A DNA stretch of 64,000 bases, taken from Flavisericum labens (lineage in GTDB: Bacteria; Bacteroidota; Bacteroidia; Flavobacteriales; Flavobacteriaceae). The DNA is taken from assembly GCF_045446075.1 (NCBI RefSeq), contig NZ_JBJJBQ010000004.1, positions 62,001 to 126,000 of the forward strand, written 5' to 3'. Below, piece by piece: positions 17,771-26,745 of the stretch (its first letter is position 1; each line of letters starts with the position of its first letter). The translations under genes and the position numbers were made by a program. The notes under the pieces were generated by a model, which did no database searches, was not told the DNA's origin, and was given only the letters and a program-made list of their open reading frames with translations.

Positions 17771-19198
17771 TTATTTGGAAGTTAAAATTAAAACCCAGTC
17801 GTTGCCGTCAACCTCTTCACCCGTGGGTTTAAAATCTTGAGTGCCTTCATTCTTAAAATTACCAATTTTTGAAGCTTTTCCATTTCTAGGGTTAAACCAG
17901 GATGCTTCAACTTCATCGCCCTCAATTTTACCCATATTTACAGAAATATTCTTTCCGTTATAAACATAAATCAGGGCATAATCGCTACCTCTAGTAGCTG
18001 CTTTATAATCATATTTTTCACCTTGATTTGCTACCAAGCTTTCATCTGGAACCCGTTCAAAATATGGAAAATCCAACATCAGATTTTTTAGATACTTAAT
18101 TTGTCCAGCTCCAGGGTCATCCAAAGCTTTAACCCAATAGGTTTTACTTCCGTAGGCCTCTGGTTTGCTGTGGTTTTCATGCATTTGCATAATATGGTTG
18201 TTGCCATAAGTGAAGCCTGCAGCACCGGCAAAAACCGACCAATACGCATAACGACGTAAATCATTATCGTTCCAAAGTGGTTGCAAGGTATCATGCAATC
18301 CTTGTGGAATCCCTTCATAGGACGGCTCACCATCTAAAGTAGGTTTTGTCGGTTTTAAATTGAAATCAACCTGTACAAATTTGTAGTTATCTTCACCGTA
18401 ATTACGTTCGGTATCATCTTGGTCGTAACGTCTGTGCCCCGACTGGAACATATTGAAATCCAACCAATTTTCATTATGGAAATCATCTGATGAATCAGTC
18501 CTTCCGCGTGGATGGAACGTAACCATTCGTTCTGGGTTTGCAAATTTTAATATGCTTCCAATCGCTTTCCATATTTCGGTGTTTTCATTTCCATAAGTAT
18601 CACCTCCATTTAGCCATATAATATTATCTCGGTCTTTAAAACGTTCTGCCAAAAAGTTAGCGTATGCCTTAGCCTGCTCTAAATTTACCTTTCCTTCGCT
18701 TATCGGTGAACCCCAAACAGGCACCATGGCCAAATAAAGTCCCTCTTCTTTGGCTACATCTAAAGCATAATCAACGTGGTCCCAAAAATCGTATGCAATC
18801 GCATTATTAAAATCGTTTCCTTCTGTTACCAAAGGTTTGGATAAATCTTTAGCCACTAATGCCGAATCACCATAAACGTTTGCCACTCCAAGCGAATGAA
18901 CAGTCATTATCTGAATAATATTGTATTCCTTTTGTTTTCTATCCTTAAAATATTTAGCCAACTCGTCTCTATCCAATTTATTGAAGGCCAACCAGCCCGT
19001 ATCGGCCAACCAGAAAAATGGCTTACCATCTTCTGTTTGGAAATAATGTCCGTTTTCGGATACTTCAATTTTTGGTGTTCCAGTTTGTTCTGGATTTTCG
19101 ATTTCGGACAGTTTTTTCTCTTTTTCTTTACAAGACACCAATGTCACAAGAATGGAAAGCGACATCAGAACCGAGAAAAGTTGCTTCGTTTGAATCAT
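17771..19198 (-). CDS. GH140-like (DUF4038) glycosidase, apiosidase-type, lipoprotein
   Basis: A 475-residue lipoprotein (signal ending SILVTLVSC). A TIM barrel (about 40-390) of the DUF4038 type begins with GKPFFWLADTGWLAFNKL and carries WLNGGD (Asp at about 198) and LDGEPSYEG (Glu at about 290). In the characterised GH140 apiosidase of Bacteroides thetaiotaomicron the catalytic pair is, from memory, Asp187/Glu284, which fits these spacings. The C-terminal about 90 residues form a beta domain of the collagen-binding-like PF12904 type (WFNPRNG). GH140 releases apiose-linked chains from the galacturonan of rhamnogalacturonan II. Many DUF4038 proteins are uncharacterised, so apiose specificity is inferred. 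It lies 6 bp from the upstream gene and 12 bp from GH28, in one operon. Confidence 0.82.
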   Translation of the reverse strand: MIQTKQLFSVLMSLSILVTLVSCKEKEKKLSEIENPEQTGTPKIEVSENGHYFQTEDGKPFFWLADTGWLAFNKLDRDELAKYFKDRKQKEYNIIQIMTVHSLGVANVYGDSALVAKDLSKPLVTEGNDFNNAIAYDFWDHVDYALDVAKEEGLYLAMVPVWGSPISEGKVNLEQAKAYANFLAERFKDRDNIIWLNGGDTYGNENTEIWKAIGSILKFANPERMVTFHPRGRTDSSDDFHNENWLDFNMFQSGHRRYDQDDTERNYGEDNYKFVQVDFNLKPTKPTLDGEPSYEGIPQGLHDTLQPLWNDNDLRRYAYWSVFAGAAGFTYGNNHIMQMHENHSKPEAYGSKTYWVKALDDPGAGQIKYLKNLMLDFPYFERVPDESLVANQGEKYDYKAATRGSDYALIYVYNGKNISVNMGKIEGDEVEASWFNPRNGKASKIGNFKNEGTQDFKPTGEEVDGNDWVLILTSK

Positions 19199-19204
19199 GT
19201 TTGT

Positions 19205-22200
19205 TTAGTTTTTCTTTTTAATAAATAAGACCGCTTTTTTACCTTTCGGACTTGAAAGCGTTGTTTTAGATTTTCCTTTAATCGTGGTTGTTGATATTAA
19301 ACTACCGTCATTTGGGTTTATCCAATATGCTTGGAATTTGCCTTTATATTTTGATAAATCCAACTCAATAGAGTCTGTGTTTTTCAAATAAAATACATAA
19401 GTATTTCCATCATCTTTTAAAGCCCAATAATCACTTTTATACGTTAGGTCTCCTGAAAATTTCATATTTGGAATAGACTCATAAAACCCTAAAATATCAA
19501 TCTTTGGAATATTAGCCAAAGAACCGCCTCCCATTAAAATTGCCCATCCAAATCTTGGTGCTGCGTGGGTAGAATAAAATACGACTTTTTCTGGATATTT
19601 TTGACGATATTCCTTAACGGCTCGATAAATTTGTTCTTCAGTTTCCTTACCTGTTTTCATTTTTCGAGCATGTTGGCGTGGTGCCAAGTTTTTTCCGCCT
19701 TCTGGGGCGTAAGCCGACCCTCTTTCTCTGTAATGCCAATATTTAATATCGATTAAATCGACAACATCTTTTCGTTTTGCGTCATTCAAAATAGCATCTT
19801 GAACATCTTTGGTGGCGCTTAAGCCAATAATGCCTTTTCCTGAGGTTTCGCTTTTATATTTTTTGACTTCATCTAACCAAAACTCCATAAAATGAAGTGG
19901 CCCTGTATATTCGGCACTAGTAAAATGAATGACGTTGCTGTTGTCTTTAAAATTTTCTAAGGACTGTCTGATAAATTGCTGATGAAGTTTTTTTCGATGT
20001 TCATGACTAACATCGTAAAACTGTTCAGCCATAAAAATACGCTTATCGCCTGCATATGGTACCGGTTCAGGGAAATCGGTATTATTTACGTTATTTGCTG
20101 AGCGCCATGGTGAACTCGACCAATGCGCACCAGCTTCAAGAATATTATGCTGAAAATATTGCTGCTGAATTAACAATTGTCCTTTGTTTTCGGCTAAATC
20201 GGCAAATTGACCTAAACGGCTCCAATACCATTTGTTGGGTTTAGTTAAATCGTATTTACTTATGTGGTCCCAAGCCAAATCTGTTCCAGTTCTGGCAAAA
20301 GGCTGTTCATAAAATGGTGCCCAAACATCGGCATCAATTCTGCGCACCCGCTCGTGGTCGTCCATTCTGCGTTCGTACCACAGTCCGTAATTATGGTCTA
20401 AAGCAGCGACGTTATTTTCACTAAATTCCTCAACAACTTCGTTCAAATTATCGGTGTAGCCTTTTCCTGCTTTTCCGGGCACAAACCTTGTAACATGCGC
20501 CGAGGCTTTATTAACATCATGGTCCCGCAAACTACCACGCCACCACATAACACTAGCTTTTTTTCCTGTGACAACTTTCCCATTATGGATTAGCCAACCA
20601 TTCTTTATTTTGACTTTTGAATCAGTTTTAATTTTATTATTTCGATTACTTTCTCGGAAAGATTCATGTTTTAAATCGTGAACAGATTTTAGGTTTTTAG
20701 AATCGTTAGGGATTTCTATTTCCTTAGAAACTTTTTTAATCCATTCCTTCAAAGTTGTTTTTGGTGCAACAGCATCTTGTGTTAATTGCTCTGCTTGCTC
20801 AATGGTTGGACTCGATGTAGGACTGTTACCCATATCGTAAACAAACGGATTGAAAGGTAAATTCTCCAATCGGTTTTCTAGCTGAGCATAAAACAAGCTT
20901 ACTGGTGATATGTGGTTGTTGACATCTTTCCAATGGCCATTACCAGTCATAATGCCTCCCCAAACACCAAAGGCCCAGTTTTGAGCTGTTGGAGGACTGT
21001 AACATGCTATTTTTGAAGCAGACGATTCCCAAATCACGCTATTTGCGGCCGTCCAACCTGCTCCTCTTCCGCCCTGCTCTCTATTATTGTAACTTAATGC
21101 AGCTCCATCAATGTACATATCGTCAAATAACACGCCTGTTGCCCAACTTCCTATGGCACCACTATTATTTTCGGAAAGATATGACTCACACTGAACAAAA
21201 GCATTTGGCCCGGTAGTTCCATATCCGCCAATGGCAAAATCGTTATAACCTTGTTCAGAATAACATCTTTGAAACAGAGTTTGCTGTCCTTCAGTGTAAA
21301 ATGTGCGCCTTCTATGTCCAGCGATTTCCGAAATAGGTTCTATTGAAATACAATCCTCAACCGTAATTTGTTGCGCTGTTTTTAAAAGCCAAACCGCACC
21401 TCCTGCTAAATGTTTGAAATTAACTTGGCGCACCCAAGCATCCTTTACGTTTTCAAGGGTAATGCCTAACCAACGATGTTCTTCATCTTTTGGGTTAGAC
21501 GCATCATAAGTGGATTGAATGCTTAAATTTTCAATTCCTACATTCTCAATTCTTCCTTGCCAAGCATATTTAATTATTTGAGCTTGATTGAAAGTATCAC
21601 TAGCAATAAAAGTTAAAGGCGCATTTAGGGTGATTTGGTTTCCATCAATATTGCTAATTACCCTATTTGAAGTAATATCCCAATCTCTAGTTTTCCAACC
21701 AATCCAACCACTCTCTCCACCAAAATAATCTGTTTGTAATTCTATAATCCAGTTTTCGGTCAGTGGTTTTCTAATAATAATTTCATCTGAAACCTTTAAT
21801 GATGTTACATCATTCAGCTTAAGTGTTTTAGTTCCAAGAGGCACATAATGGCTGCCAATTTCTAAGGTATCCAAATAGGTTCTATTGTCCTTCCCTAAAA
21901 CTCGAATCATGGCTTCGCGCTTTATGCCCGTTCCATGAATTATCGTTCCTTTTTCTGAATTTCCGCTTCCGCGTAAAACCACGCCTGATTTTTCAAGATA
22001 AAGTGTTCCTTTGATTTTAAAAGTACCGACATCTAGAAGCACCGCTCCTTTAAAACCATTTTTATCAGGCTCTAAACTGCCCACATAATCTATTGCCTTT
22101 TGAATGGTACTTGTGGCATCTTCCTTTTGATACGGCACAAAAATTTTGGCATCAACAGCAGGTATAACGTTTTCCGAAGCCCTATAACCCGCATACGAAA

Positions 22201-22363
22201 AATCGGGAATTACATTTCCCAGACTATCAGCTACATGGATAATTTTTCCATTTTTGTCTTTAACAATATCAGAATATGCACCTTGAGAATACACATGACT
22301 TAAAGCAAAAATCAATGCGATGAATAATAAACCTATTTTTTTTATGTGAATATAGTCCATCAT
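19205..22363 (-). CDS. Large secreted beta-helix protein fused to a DUF6298-like TIM-barrel-type region
   Basis: A 1,052-residue protein with a signal peptide ending LSHVYSQ; the two first codons are both Met, so the start may be 22360. Residues about 55-540 are a right-handed parallel beta-helix of the pectate-lyase-like/GH-type fold, with repeated turns such as VWLLKTAQQITVEDC and NNSGAIGSWATGVLF. Residues about 610-1050 form a second domain, which I recall as DUF6298; it contains ALDHNYGLWYERR, HFTSAEYTG and YSTHAAPRFGWAILMGG, a pattern that could be a clan-A-type barrel with Glu of SAEY as a catalytic acid. The last 60 residues are a beta-sandwich. No enzymatic activity is known to me. 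Gaps of 20 and 6 bp place it in the operon between PL1 and GH140-like genes. Confidence 0.78.
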   Translation of the reverse strand: MMDYIHIKKIGLLFIALIFALSHVYSQGAYSDIVKDKNGKIIHVADSLGNVIPDFSYAGYRASENVIPAVDAKIFVPYQKEDATSTIQKAIDYVGSLEPDKNGFKGAVLLDVGTFKIKGTLYLEKSGVVLRGSGNSEKGTIIHGTGIKREAMIRVLGKDNRTYLDTLEIGSHYVPLGTKTLKLNDVTSLKVSDEIIIRKPLTENWIIELQTDYFGGESGWIGWKTRDWDITSNRVISNIDGNQITLNAPLTFIASDTFNQAQIIKYAWQGRIENVGIENLSIQSTYDASNPKDEEHRWLGITLENVKDAWVRQVNFKHLAGGAVWLLKTAQQITVEDCISIEPISEIAGHRRRTFYTEGQQTLFQRCYSEQGYNDFAIGGYGTTGPNAFVQCESYLSENNSGAIGSWATGVLFDDMYIDGAALSYNNREQGGRGAGWTAANSVIWESSASKIACYSPPTAQNWAFGVWGGIMTGNGHWKDVNNHISPVSLFYAQLENRLENLPFNPFVYDMGNSPTSSPTIEQAEQLTQDAVAPKTTLKEWIKKVSKEIEIPNDSKNLKSVHDLKHESFRESNRNNKIKTDSKVKIKNGWLIHNGKVVTGKKASVMWWRGSLRDHDVNKASAHVTRFVPGKAGKGYTDNLNEVVEEFSENNVAALDHNYGLWYERRMDDHERVRRIDADVWAPFYEQPFARTGTDLAWDHISKYDLTKPNKWYWSRLGQFADLAENKGQLLIQQQYFQHNILEAGAHWSSSPWRSANNVNNTDFPEPVPYAGDKRIFMAEQFYDVSHEHRKKLHQQFIRQSLENFKDNSNVIHFTSAEYTGPLHFMEFWLDEVKKYKSETSGKGIIGLSATKDVQDAILNDAKRKDVVDLIDIKYWHYRERGSAYAPEGGKNLAPRQHARKMKTGKETEEQIYRAVKEYRQKYPEKVVFYSTHAAPRFGWAILMGGGSLANIPKIDILGFYESIPNMKFSGDLTYKSDYWALKDDGNTYVFYLKNTDSIELDLSKYKGKFQAYWINPNDGSLISTTTIKGKSKTTLSSPKGKKAVLFIKKKN

Positions 22364-22383
22364 GATTACACATTAATCTTTGC

Positions 22384-24072
22384 CTATTGCAATAATCCGT
22401 TTTCTAGTTCGGCCAATGTATCGGTGTTATTCTCAGGGTTAGTCCAATCTACTTTCTTTGTAGGATCTATACCATTAAAATATGTTTCGATGTTGGTATA
22501 GCCATCGCCGTTTAAATCTGCATTTGCATCTAATGCATCATTAGGATTCAAGCCATATTTTTCTTCCCATTTATTTGGAATACCATCACCATCAGCATCT
22601 TTATAAGGTTTTCCTTTATAATCTGGATAACCCCCAGCTTGACTAGGATGCGTTAAAATCCCCTTTTTATAAGAATCATCAGGCAATCTTCTTTTCACAA
22701 ACTCTTTTCCTATTGTGTTATCTAATCCATCTGGATAACTTATTTTACCAGTAAGTACTTGTTTAATCACACGTTTGTCAACCTCGTCGCGTTTTGGTAA
22801 GGTGGCGCCCACATTTTCTAAAACAAAACCGTAAGCTTTTTGGGTATCCATAATGATAACTGGTGCCATTTCAAAAGGCTCTTCTTGCTTTATGTATTGA
22901 AGCTTTTCTTCATCACCAACTTGCACTCCTCCATTCCAGTTATCCCCTGTTACTTCAGAGTTGGCTTCAGTAATGTTTCCTGATACATAAGCACGACCAT
23001 AGCTTCTAGGTTCTAAATAACCTGTTTCTGGTTTTAAAACCCTATAACTTATAGGCTTATCGGCAGGCGTCATTGGTCCAGGCTTAAAATAATTATTAAT
23101 GATGTTGAACATAGAACGGTAATCGCCCCCATCAATAGATCTGTTCCACCAATTGAACAATACGTTATTTACAAAATTAAAACTGCCATACATTCCAATT
23201 GAAGGATTTCTTGAAATATTGTTTGCCCAAAGGTTTCTGGCAAAGGTGCTATTTAGGCCTCCAATGGTGCTTCCAAAAGCATGATTATAGGTATCCAAAC
23301 CTTCGGAAGAAATGGTGTTTTGAATCGTTATATTTACCGTTGGCAATTTTTCTCTTTTGGATTTTTCGTTAGCCTTAAACATATGCCTGTACAACGAAAT
23401 ATTTTCATCCAAGCCCCAACTTACCGAACAATGATCTATAATTATATTCCCTACGGCGTTTCCACCAAGGGCATCATCTCTTCTTGTAACATCTGTAGCG
23501 CCTCTTCGGAAACGCATATGACGGATAATTACATCGTGGGTATCAATAAGAATAGACTCTCCTGCAACACATACACCATCACCAGGTGCTGTTTGCCCAG
23601 CTATTGTTACGTAAGGCGCACGGATATTAATGGGTTTCTCCAATTGAATAATTCCAGCAACATTAAACACAATGATTCTTGCTCCAATAGCTTCTAAAGC
23701 CTCTCTTAATGTACCTTTACCACTATCTTCCAAACTTGTTACTACAAATATTTTACCGCCTCGTCCGCCAGGGGTAAAAGCCCCTCCTCCTTCGGCACCA
23801 GGAAATGCCGGGATATCTGCTTTTATCAAATCGTCCGGATATGCTGCCCAAGGAATATATGGTCTGCCCTGTTTTGTTTCTTCTAGAATTATGCTATAAT
23901 TATCTTCCCATATTTTTTGCAAACGGACTTCCTCCTTAGCTAAAAAGGCATCTGTTTTGGCTTGAAGCTCATCTGGAATATCTGGATATTGTGCAAATAC
24001 CAACTGACACGCCATAATCAAAGTGAATATTGGGAATAACCTTTTAAATAAATTAATACTTGAATTTTGCAT
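22384..24072 (-). CDS. Secreted PL1-type pectate lyase with C-terminal TSP3-like calcium repeats
   Basis: A 562-residue protein. I choose the ATG at 24072 (MQNSSINLFKRLFPIF..FAQ), which starts a signal peptide; an in-frame TTG at 24117 lies upstream. Residues about 80-430 are a parallel beta-helix beginning FPGAEGGGAFTPGGRGGK, with TIAGQTAPGDGVCVAG, HMRFRRG, IIDHCSVSWGLDE and NHAFGSTIGG, as in the PL1 branch common in Bacteroidetes. The C-terminal DADGDGIPNKWEEKYGL is a thrombospondin-3/dockerin-like calcium loop. PL1 lyases cut alpha-1,4-galacturonan by beta-elimination with calcium. It is closely related to the lyase at 24820-26523 along the whole core, so the two arose by duplication, with a DUF3826 gene between. 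No T9SS sorting domain is seen at the end. Confidence 0.9.
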   Translation of the reverse strand: MQNSSINLFKRLFPIFTLIMACQLVFAQYPDIPDELQAKTDAFLAKEEVRLQKIWEDNYSIILEETKQGRPYIPWAAYPDDLIKADIPAFPGAEGGGAFTPGGRGGKIFVVTSLEDSGKGTLREALEAIGARIIVFNVAGIIQLEKPINIRAPYVTIAGQTAPGDGVCVAGESILIDTHDVIIRHMRFRRGATDVTRRDDALGGNAVGNIIIDHCSVSWGLDENISLYRHMFKANEKSKREKLPTVNITIQNTISSEGLDTYNHAFGSTIGGLNSTFARNLWANNISRNPSIGMYGSFNFVNNVLFNWWNRSIDGGDYRSMFNIINNYFKPGPMTPADKPISYRVLKPETGYLEPRSYGRAYVSGNITEANSEVTGDNWNGGVQVGDEEKLQYIKQEEPFEMAPVIIMDTQKAYGFVLENVGATLPKRDEVDKRVIKQVLTGKISYPDGLDNTIGKEFVKRRLPDDSYKKGILTHPSQAGGYPDYKGKPYKDADGDGIPNKWEEKYGLNPNDALDANADLNGDGYTNIETYFNGIDPTKKVDWTNPENNTDTLAELENGLLQ

Positions 24073-24120
24073 GATGAGGGATTTTAAATATTGTAGCCTA
24101 TCTTTTCTTAAAAACAACTG

Positions 24121-24786
24121 TTACTCAGACTTATTTTTTTGTTCTTCTATACGTTTGTACCATCCGTCTCTTTCTTTCTCTAAATCATACCCTCTAGCCG
24201 ACAAATAGTTATTAATTCTTCCTTTGTATTTTCCAAACCAAGCGTGTTTTTCTTTTGATGAACCACCATCCATAGCGTGCTCTCTTGCTTCTTCGAGGTT
24301 TCGGTAAACATATTCTTTTTCCTCTTGGGTTAAAGTAGGTATCATTTCTAGAAAAGCGGTATAGGTTTTTGGTAAAACACCATAGGTCATACCATCTTTG
24401 ACACCTTCAATTTTTTTTTCATTTAAATGAAGCGATAATTGCTTAAGATATGATTTATGCAATTTTCCAATAGATTTCTCGGCTTTCACTTTTGCCTTTT
24501 CTATTTTCTTTCCTTGTTTTTCCTCTGATAGATTCGCTTCTTTTAACACCGCAATTTTCGCATCCCTTTCTTCTTGAATTTTACTCAAGTTTTGATATTG
24601 CTTTGCAATAATATTTGTTACGGCTTGCTCCTTTTCGTAATCATTCAAATCAAGGCCTGATACTATTTTGGAACCACGCTCCTTGGTAACTTTAATATAT
24701 TCTGGGTCTAAATACTGTTGTGCATTTACTTGACAATACACAAGTGTTATAAACAATATGCATAAACTTATTTTTTTTAATGACAT
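24121..24786 (-). CDS. DUF3826 secreted protein
   Basis: A 221-residue protein with a signal peptide ending YCQVNAQ. The mature part is almost all helical and highly charged: residues about 55-125 (EKEQAVTNIIAKQYQNL, KVKAEKSIGKLHKSY) suggest a long coiled-coil-like helical hairpin, and the end is WFGKYKGRINNYLSARGYDLE. It matches DUF3826, a family I know from polysaccharide utilisation loci next to pectate-lyase genes; no function has been shown as far as I know. It is held between two PL1 genes (33 bp after the first, 48 bp before the second), and this pairing is its best clue. It has no enzyme-like motif, so a chaperone, binding or scaffold role for the lyases is possible. Confidence 0.82.
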   Translation of the reverse strand: MSLKKISLCILFITLVYCQVNAQQYLDPEYIKVTKERGSKIVSGLDLNDYEKEQAVTNIIAKQYQNLSKIQEERDAKIAVLKEANLSEEKQGKKIEKAKVKAEKSIGKLHKSYLKQLSLHLNEKKIEGVKDGMTYGVLPKTYTAFLEMIPTLTQEEKEYVYRNLEEAREHAMDGGSSKEKHAWFGKYKGRINNYLSARGYDLEKERDGWYKRIEEQKNKSE

Positions 24787-24819
24787 CTTTTATTTTTTAA
24801 TTAAAGAAACTTTATACAC

Positions 24820-26523
24820 CTACTTTAGCAGGGGTTCAATAAGTGTTTCTTTATTGTTATTTAAGTCTTTCCAATCTACAGTTTGTGTTGGGTCAATTCC
24901 GTTTATATAACCTTCAATATTAGTATAGCCATCGTTGTTTGAATCTTCATTGGCATCAGTTGCATCTTTCGGATCAAATCCATAATTCTTTTCATAGTCG
25001 TCTGGCATACCATCGTTATCTGAATCGCGATAAGACTTTCCTTTATATTCTGGATAACCACCAACTTGTGCTATATCAGTTATTATTCCTTTTTTATAGG
25101 AATCTCTTGGTAATCGTCTGTGTTTAAAGTGATAAAAAGTTTCTGGATCTAAACCCTTAACATATTCTGGCTGACCAGTTTTTACAGTTCTTACTATACG
25201 TTCGTCAACAACATCTCTAACCGGTAATGTCGCCCCAACGTTTTTAACCACATAATCGAAAGCCTCATCGGCAGACATAATTTTACCAATGTGCGGCATA
25301 GGGAATGGCCGATCAGAATTCATAAAGCTGAAATAAGGTTTAGCCTCTTCAAAATCCATCAACTCACCATCTTTACCTTCCATTTGAACACCACCTGCCC
25401 AGTTATCGTTTGTGATTTTTGGATTATTATGAACAATATTTCCTTTTACATAAGCCCTACCAAAAACAACATGATCCAAATCACTTCTTCCTGATTCTGG
25501 TTTTAATATACGGTAGCTGATAGGTTGGCCTTCAGGTGTTAGGGGGCCTGGCTTATAATAATTATTTATGATGTTATATTTAGCAGTATAATCTCCTCCA
25601 TCTATTGAGCGGTGAACCCAATTAAACATGACATTATTTACGAAATTGAATATACCATTCCATCCAATTGAAGGGTTTCTACCGGCATTATTGGCCCACA
25701 TATTACGCATAAATGAACAATTCTCTCCACCTAAAGTACTACCGAAAGCATGATTATAGGTATCTAAAGCCTCTCCAAACAAACTGTTTTGAATAGTAAT
25801 ATTTACAGTTGGCAACTTTTTGTCTTTATAATTAGCACCGGGGCTGAACATGTGTCTGTAAATAGACATATTTTCATCAAGTCCCCAAGTTGCCGATACG
25901 TGGTCTATCATAATATTTCCAACCGGATTTCCTCCAATAGCATCATCACGACGACCAACAAAGGTATCTCCTCTTCTAAAACGCATATGGCGAATTACAA
26001 CATCGTGCGTATCAATCCATACTGTTTCTCCTGCAACACATATACCATTACCAGGTGCTGTTTGTCCAGCAATTGTAATATAAGGCGCACGGATAATTAG
26101 CGGGGTTTTTAATTTTATAATCCCCGAAACATTAAAAACAATAATTCTGGCCCCACCTTTTTCACAAGCTTCACGCAAAGAACCTGGTCCATCATCCTCT
26201 AAACTAGTAACGGTATAGACTTTTCCACCTCTGCCACCATAAGAATACATGCCTCCTCCTTCTGCTCCTGGAAAAGACGGTATTTCTGCTTGTGGTAAAT
26301 CTGTTGGACGTCCAGCCCATGGAATATAAGGCTTTCCTTCTCTAGCTTCTTTTTCTACAATTACCTTGGCTTTTTCCCAAACTTCATCAGAATGTTTATA
26401 AGCCTCTTCTATTATTTGTTTTTCCTTTGCTCTATCTTCATCTGTGAGTGATGGGTATTGAGCATAGCTATTACATATACCCAAAACTATTATAAATAAA
26501 ATAGCTAAACTTAATTTTTTCAT
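24820..26523 (-). CDS. Secreted PL1-type pectate lyase with C-terminal TSP3-like calcium repeats (paralogue)
   Basis: A 567-residue protein starting at the ATG at 26523 (MKKLSLAILFIIVLG..YAQ, a signal peptide); an in-frame TTG at 26538 was rejected. Domain order is as in the lyase at 22384-24072: a parallel beta-helix with FPGAEGGGMYSYGGRGGK, TIAGQTAPGNGICVAG, HMRFRRG, IDHVSATWGLDE and NHAFGSTLGG, then DSDNDGMPDDYEKNYGF calcium loops. The His-Val replacement in the IDH motif (Cys in the paralogue) and small loop changes suggest the two copies have diverged in detail. It is the first gene after the susD terminator and may need its own promoter in the 222 bp gap. PL1 chemistry is calcium-dependent beta-elimination of galacturonan. 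Confidence 0.9.
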   Translation of the reverse strand: MKKLSLAILFIIVLGICNSYAQYPSLTDEDRAKEKQIIEEAYKHSDEVWEKAKVIVEKEAREGKPYIPWAGRPTDLPQAEIPSFPGAEGGGMYSYGGRGGKVYTVTSLEDDGPGSLREACEKGGARIIVFNVSGIIKLKTPLIIRAPYITIAGQTAPGNGICVAGETVWIDTHDVVIRHMRFRRGDTFVGRRDDAIGGNPVGNIMIDHVSATWGLDENMSIYRHMFSPGANYKDKKLPTVNITIQNSLFGEALDTYNHAFGSTLGGENCSFMRNMWANNAGRNPSIGWNGIFNFVNNVMFNWVHRSIDGGDYTAKYNIINNYYKPGPLTPEGQPISYRILKPESGRSDLDHVVFGRAYVKGNIVHNNPKITNDNWAGGVQMEGKDGELMDFEEAKPYFSFMNSDRPFPMPHIGKIMSADEAFDYVVKNVGATLPVRDVVDERIVRTVKTGQPEYVKGLDPETFYHFKHRRLPRDSYKKGIITDIAQVGGYPEYKGKSYRDSDNDGMPDDYEKNYGFDPKDATDANEDSNNDGYTNIEGYINGIDPTQTVDWKDLNNNKETLIEPLLK

Positions 26524-26683
26524 GTGATTACTTTTCAATATATTTTATTATTCCGCCTCAAGAAATATCCCTGAGGCAATTATCGGTAAGCGCATATCTT
26601 CTGGAAAAGAAGACCAATCAATAAATGTTTTTTTTACACTTATTTATTGGACTAGTGTTTTACCAGATGGTTTAATTAATTTT
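26524..26683 (-). other. Non-coding leader between the susD terminator and the first PL1 gene
   Basis: About 160 bp without a gene. Three potential hairpins lie in it: GCCTCA/TGAGGC arms at 26555-26560 and 26572-26577; CTTCT/AGAAG-type arms near 26600-26613; and eight-base arms CAATAAAT/ATTTATTG at 26619-26626 and 26642-26649. None has a T-run on the minus strand, so they are not terminators. I see no convincing TAnnTTTG -7 element. The stretch may be a 5' untranslated region, a riboregulatory leader or an sRNA gene; this is open. Confidence 0.4.
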
Positions 26684-26725
26684 AAAAAAAAATTACCTGC
26701 GTTTAATAATCAAACACAGGTAATT
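26684..26725 (-). terminator. Intrinsic terminator after susD
   Basis: Arms AATTACCTG (26691-26699) and CAGGTAATT (26717-26725) pair, are extended inwards after one mismatch by GTTT/AAAC, and enclose a seven-base loop. On the minus strand the hairpin is followed at once by a run of nine T (26684-26692 on the plus strand read as A). It lies 20 bp after the susD stop and should end or attenuate the susCD message before the enzyme genes. Confidence 0.85.
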
Positions 26726-26745
26726 AATTAACAATACTTAATTTA

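Noticed and set aside
23281..23697. 138-codon open frame on the plus strand
   Set aside because: It is antisense to the PL1 beta-helix, has no recognisable domain, and is a by-product of its codon pattern.
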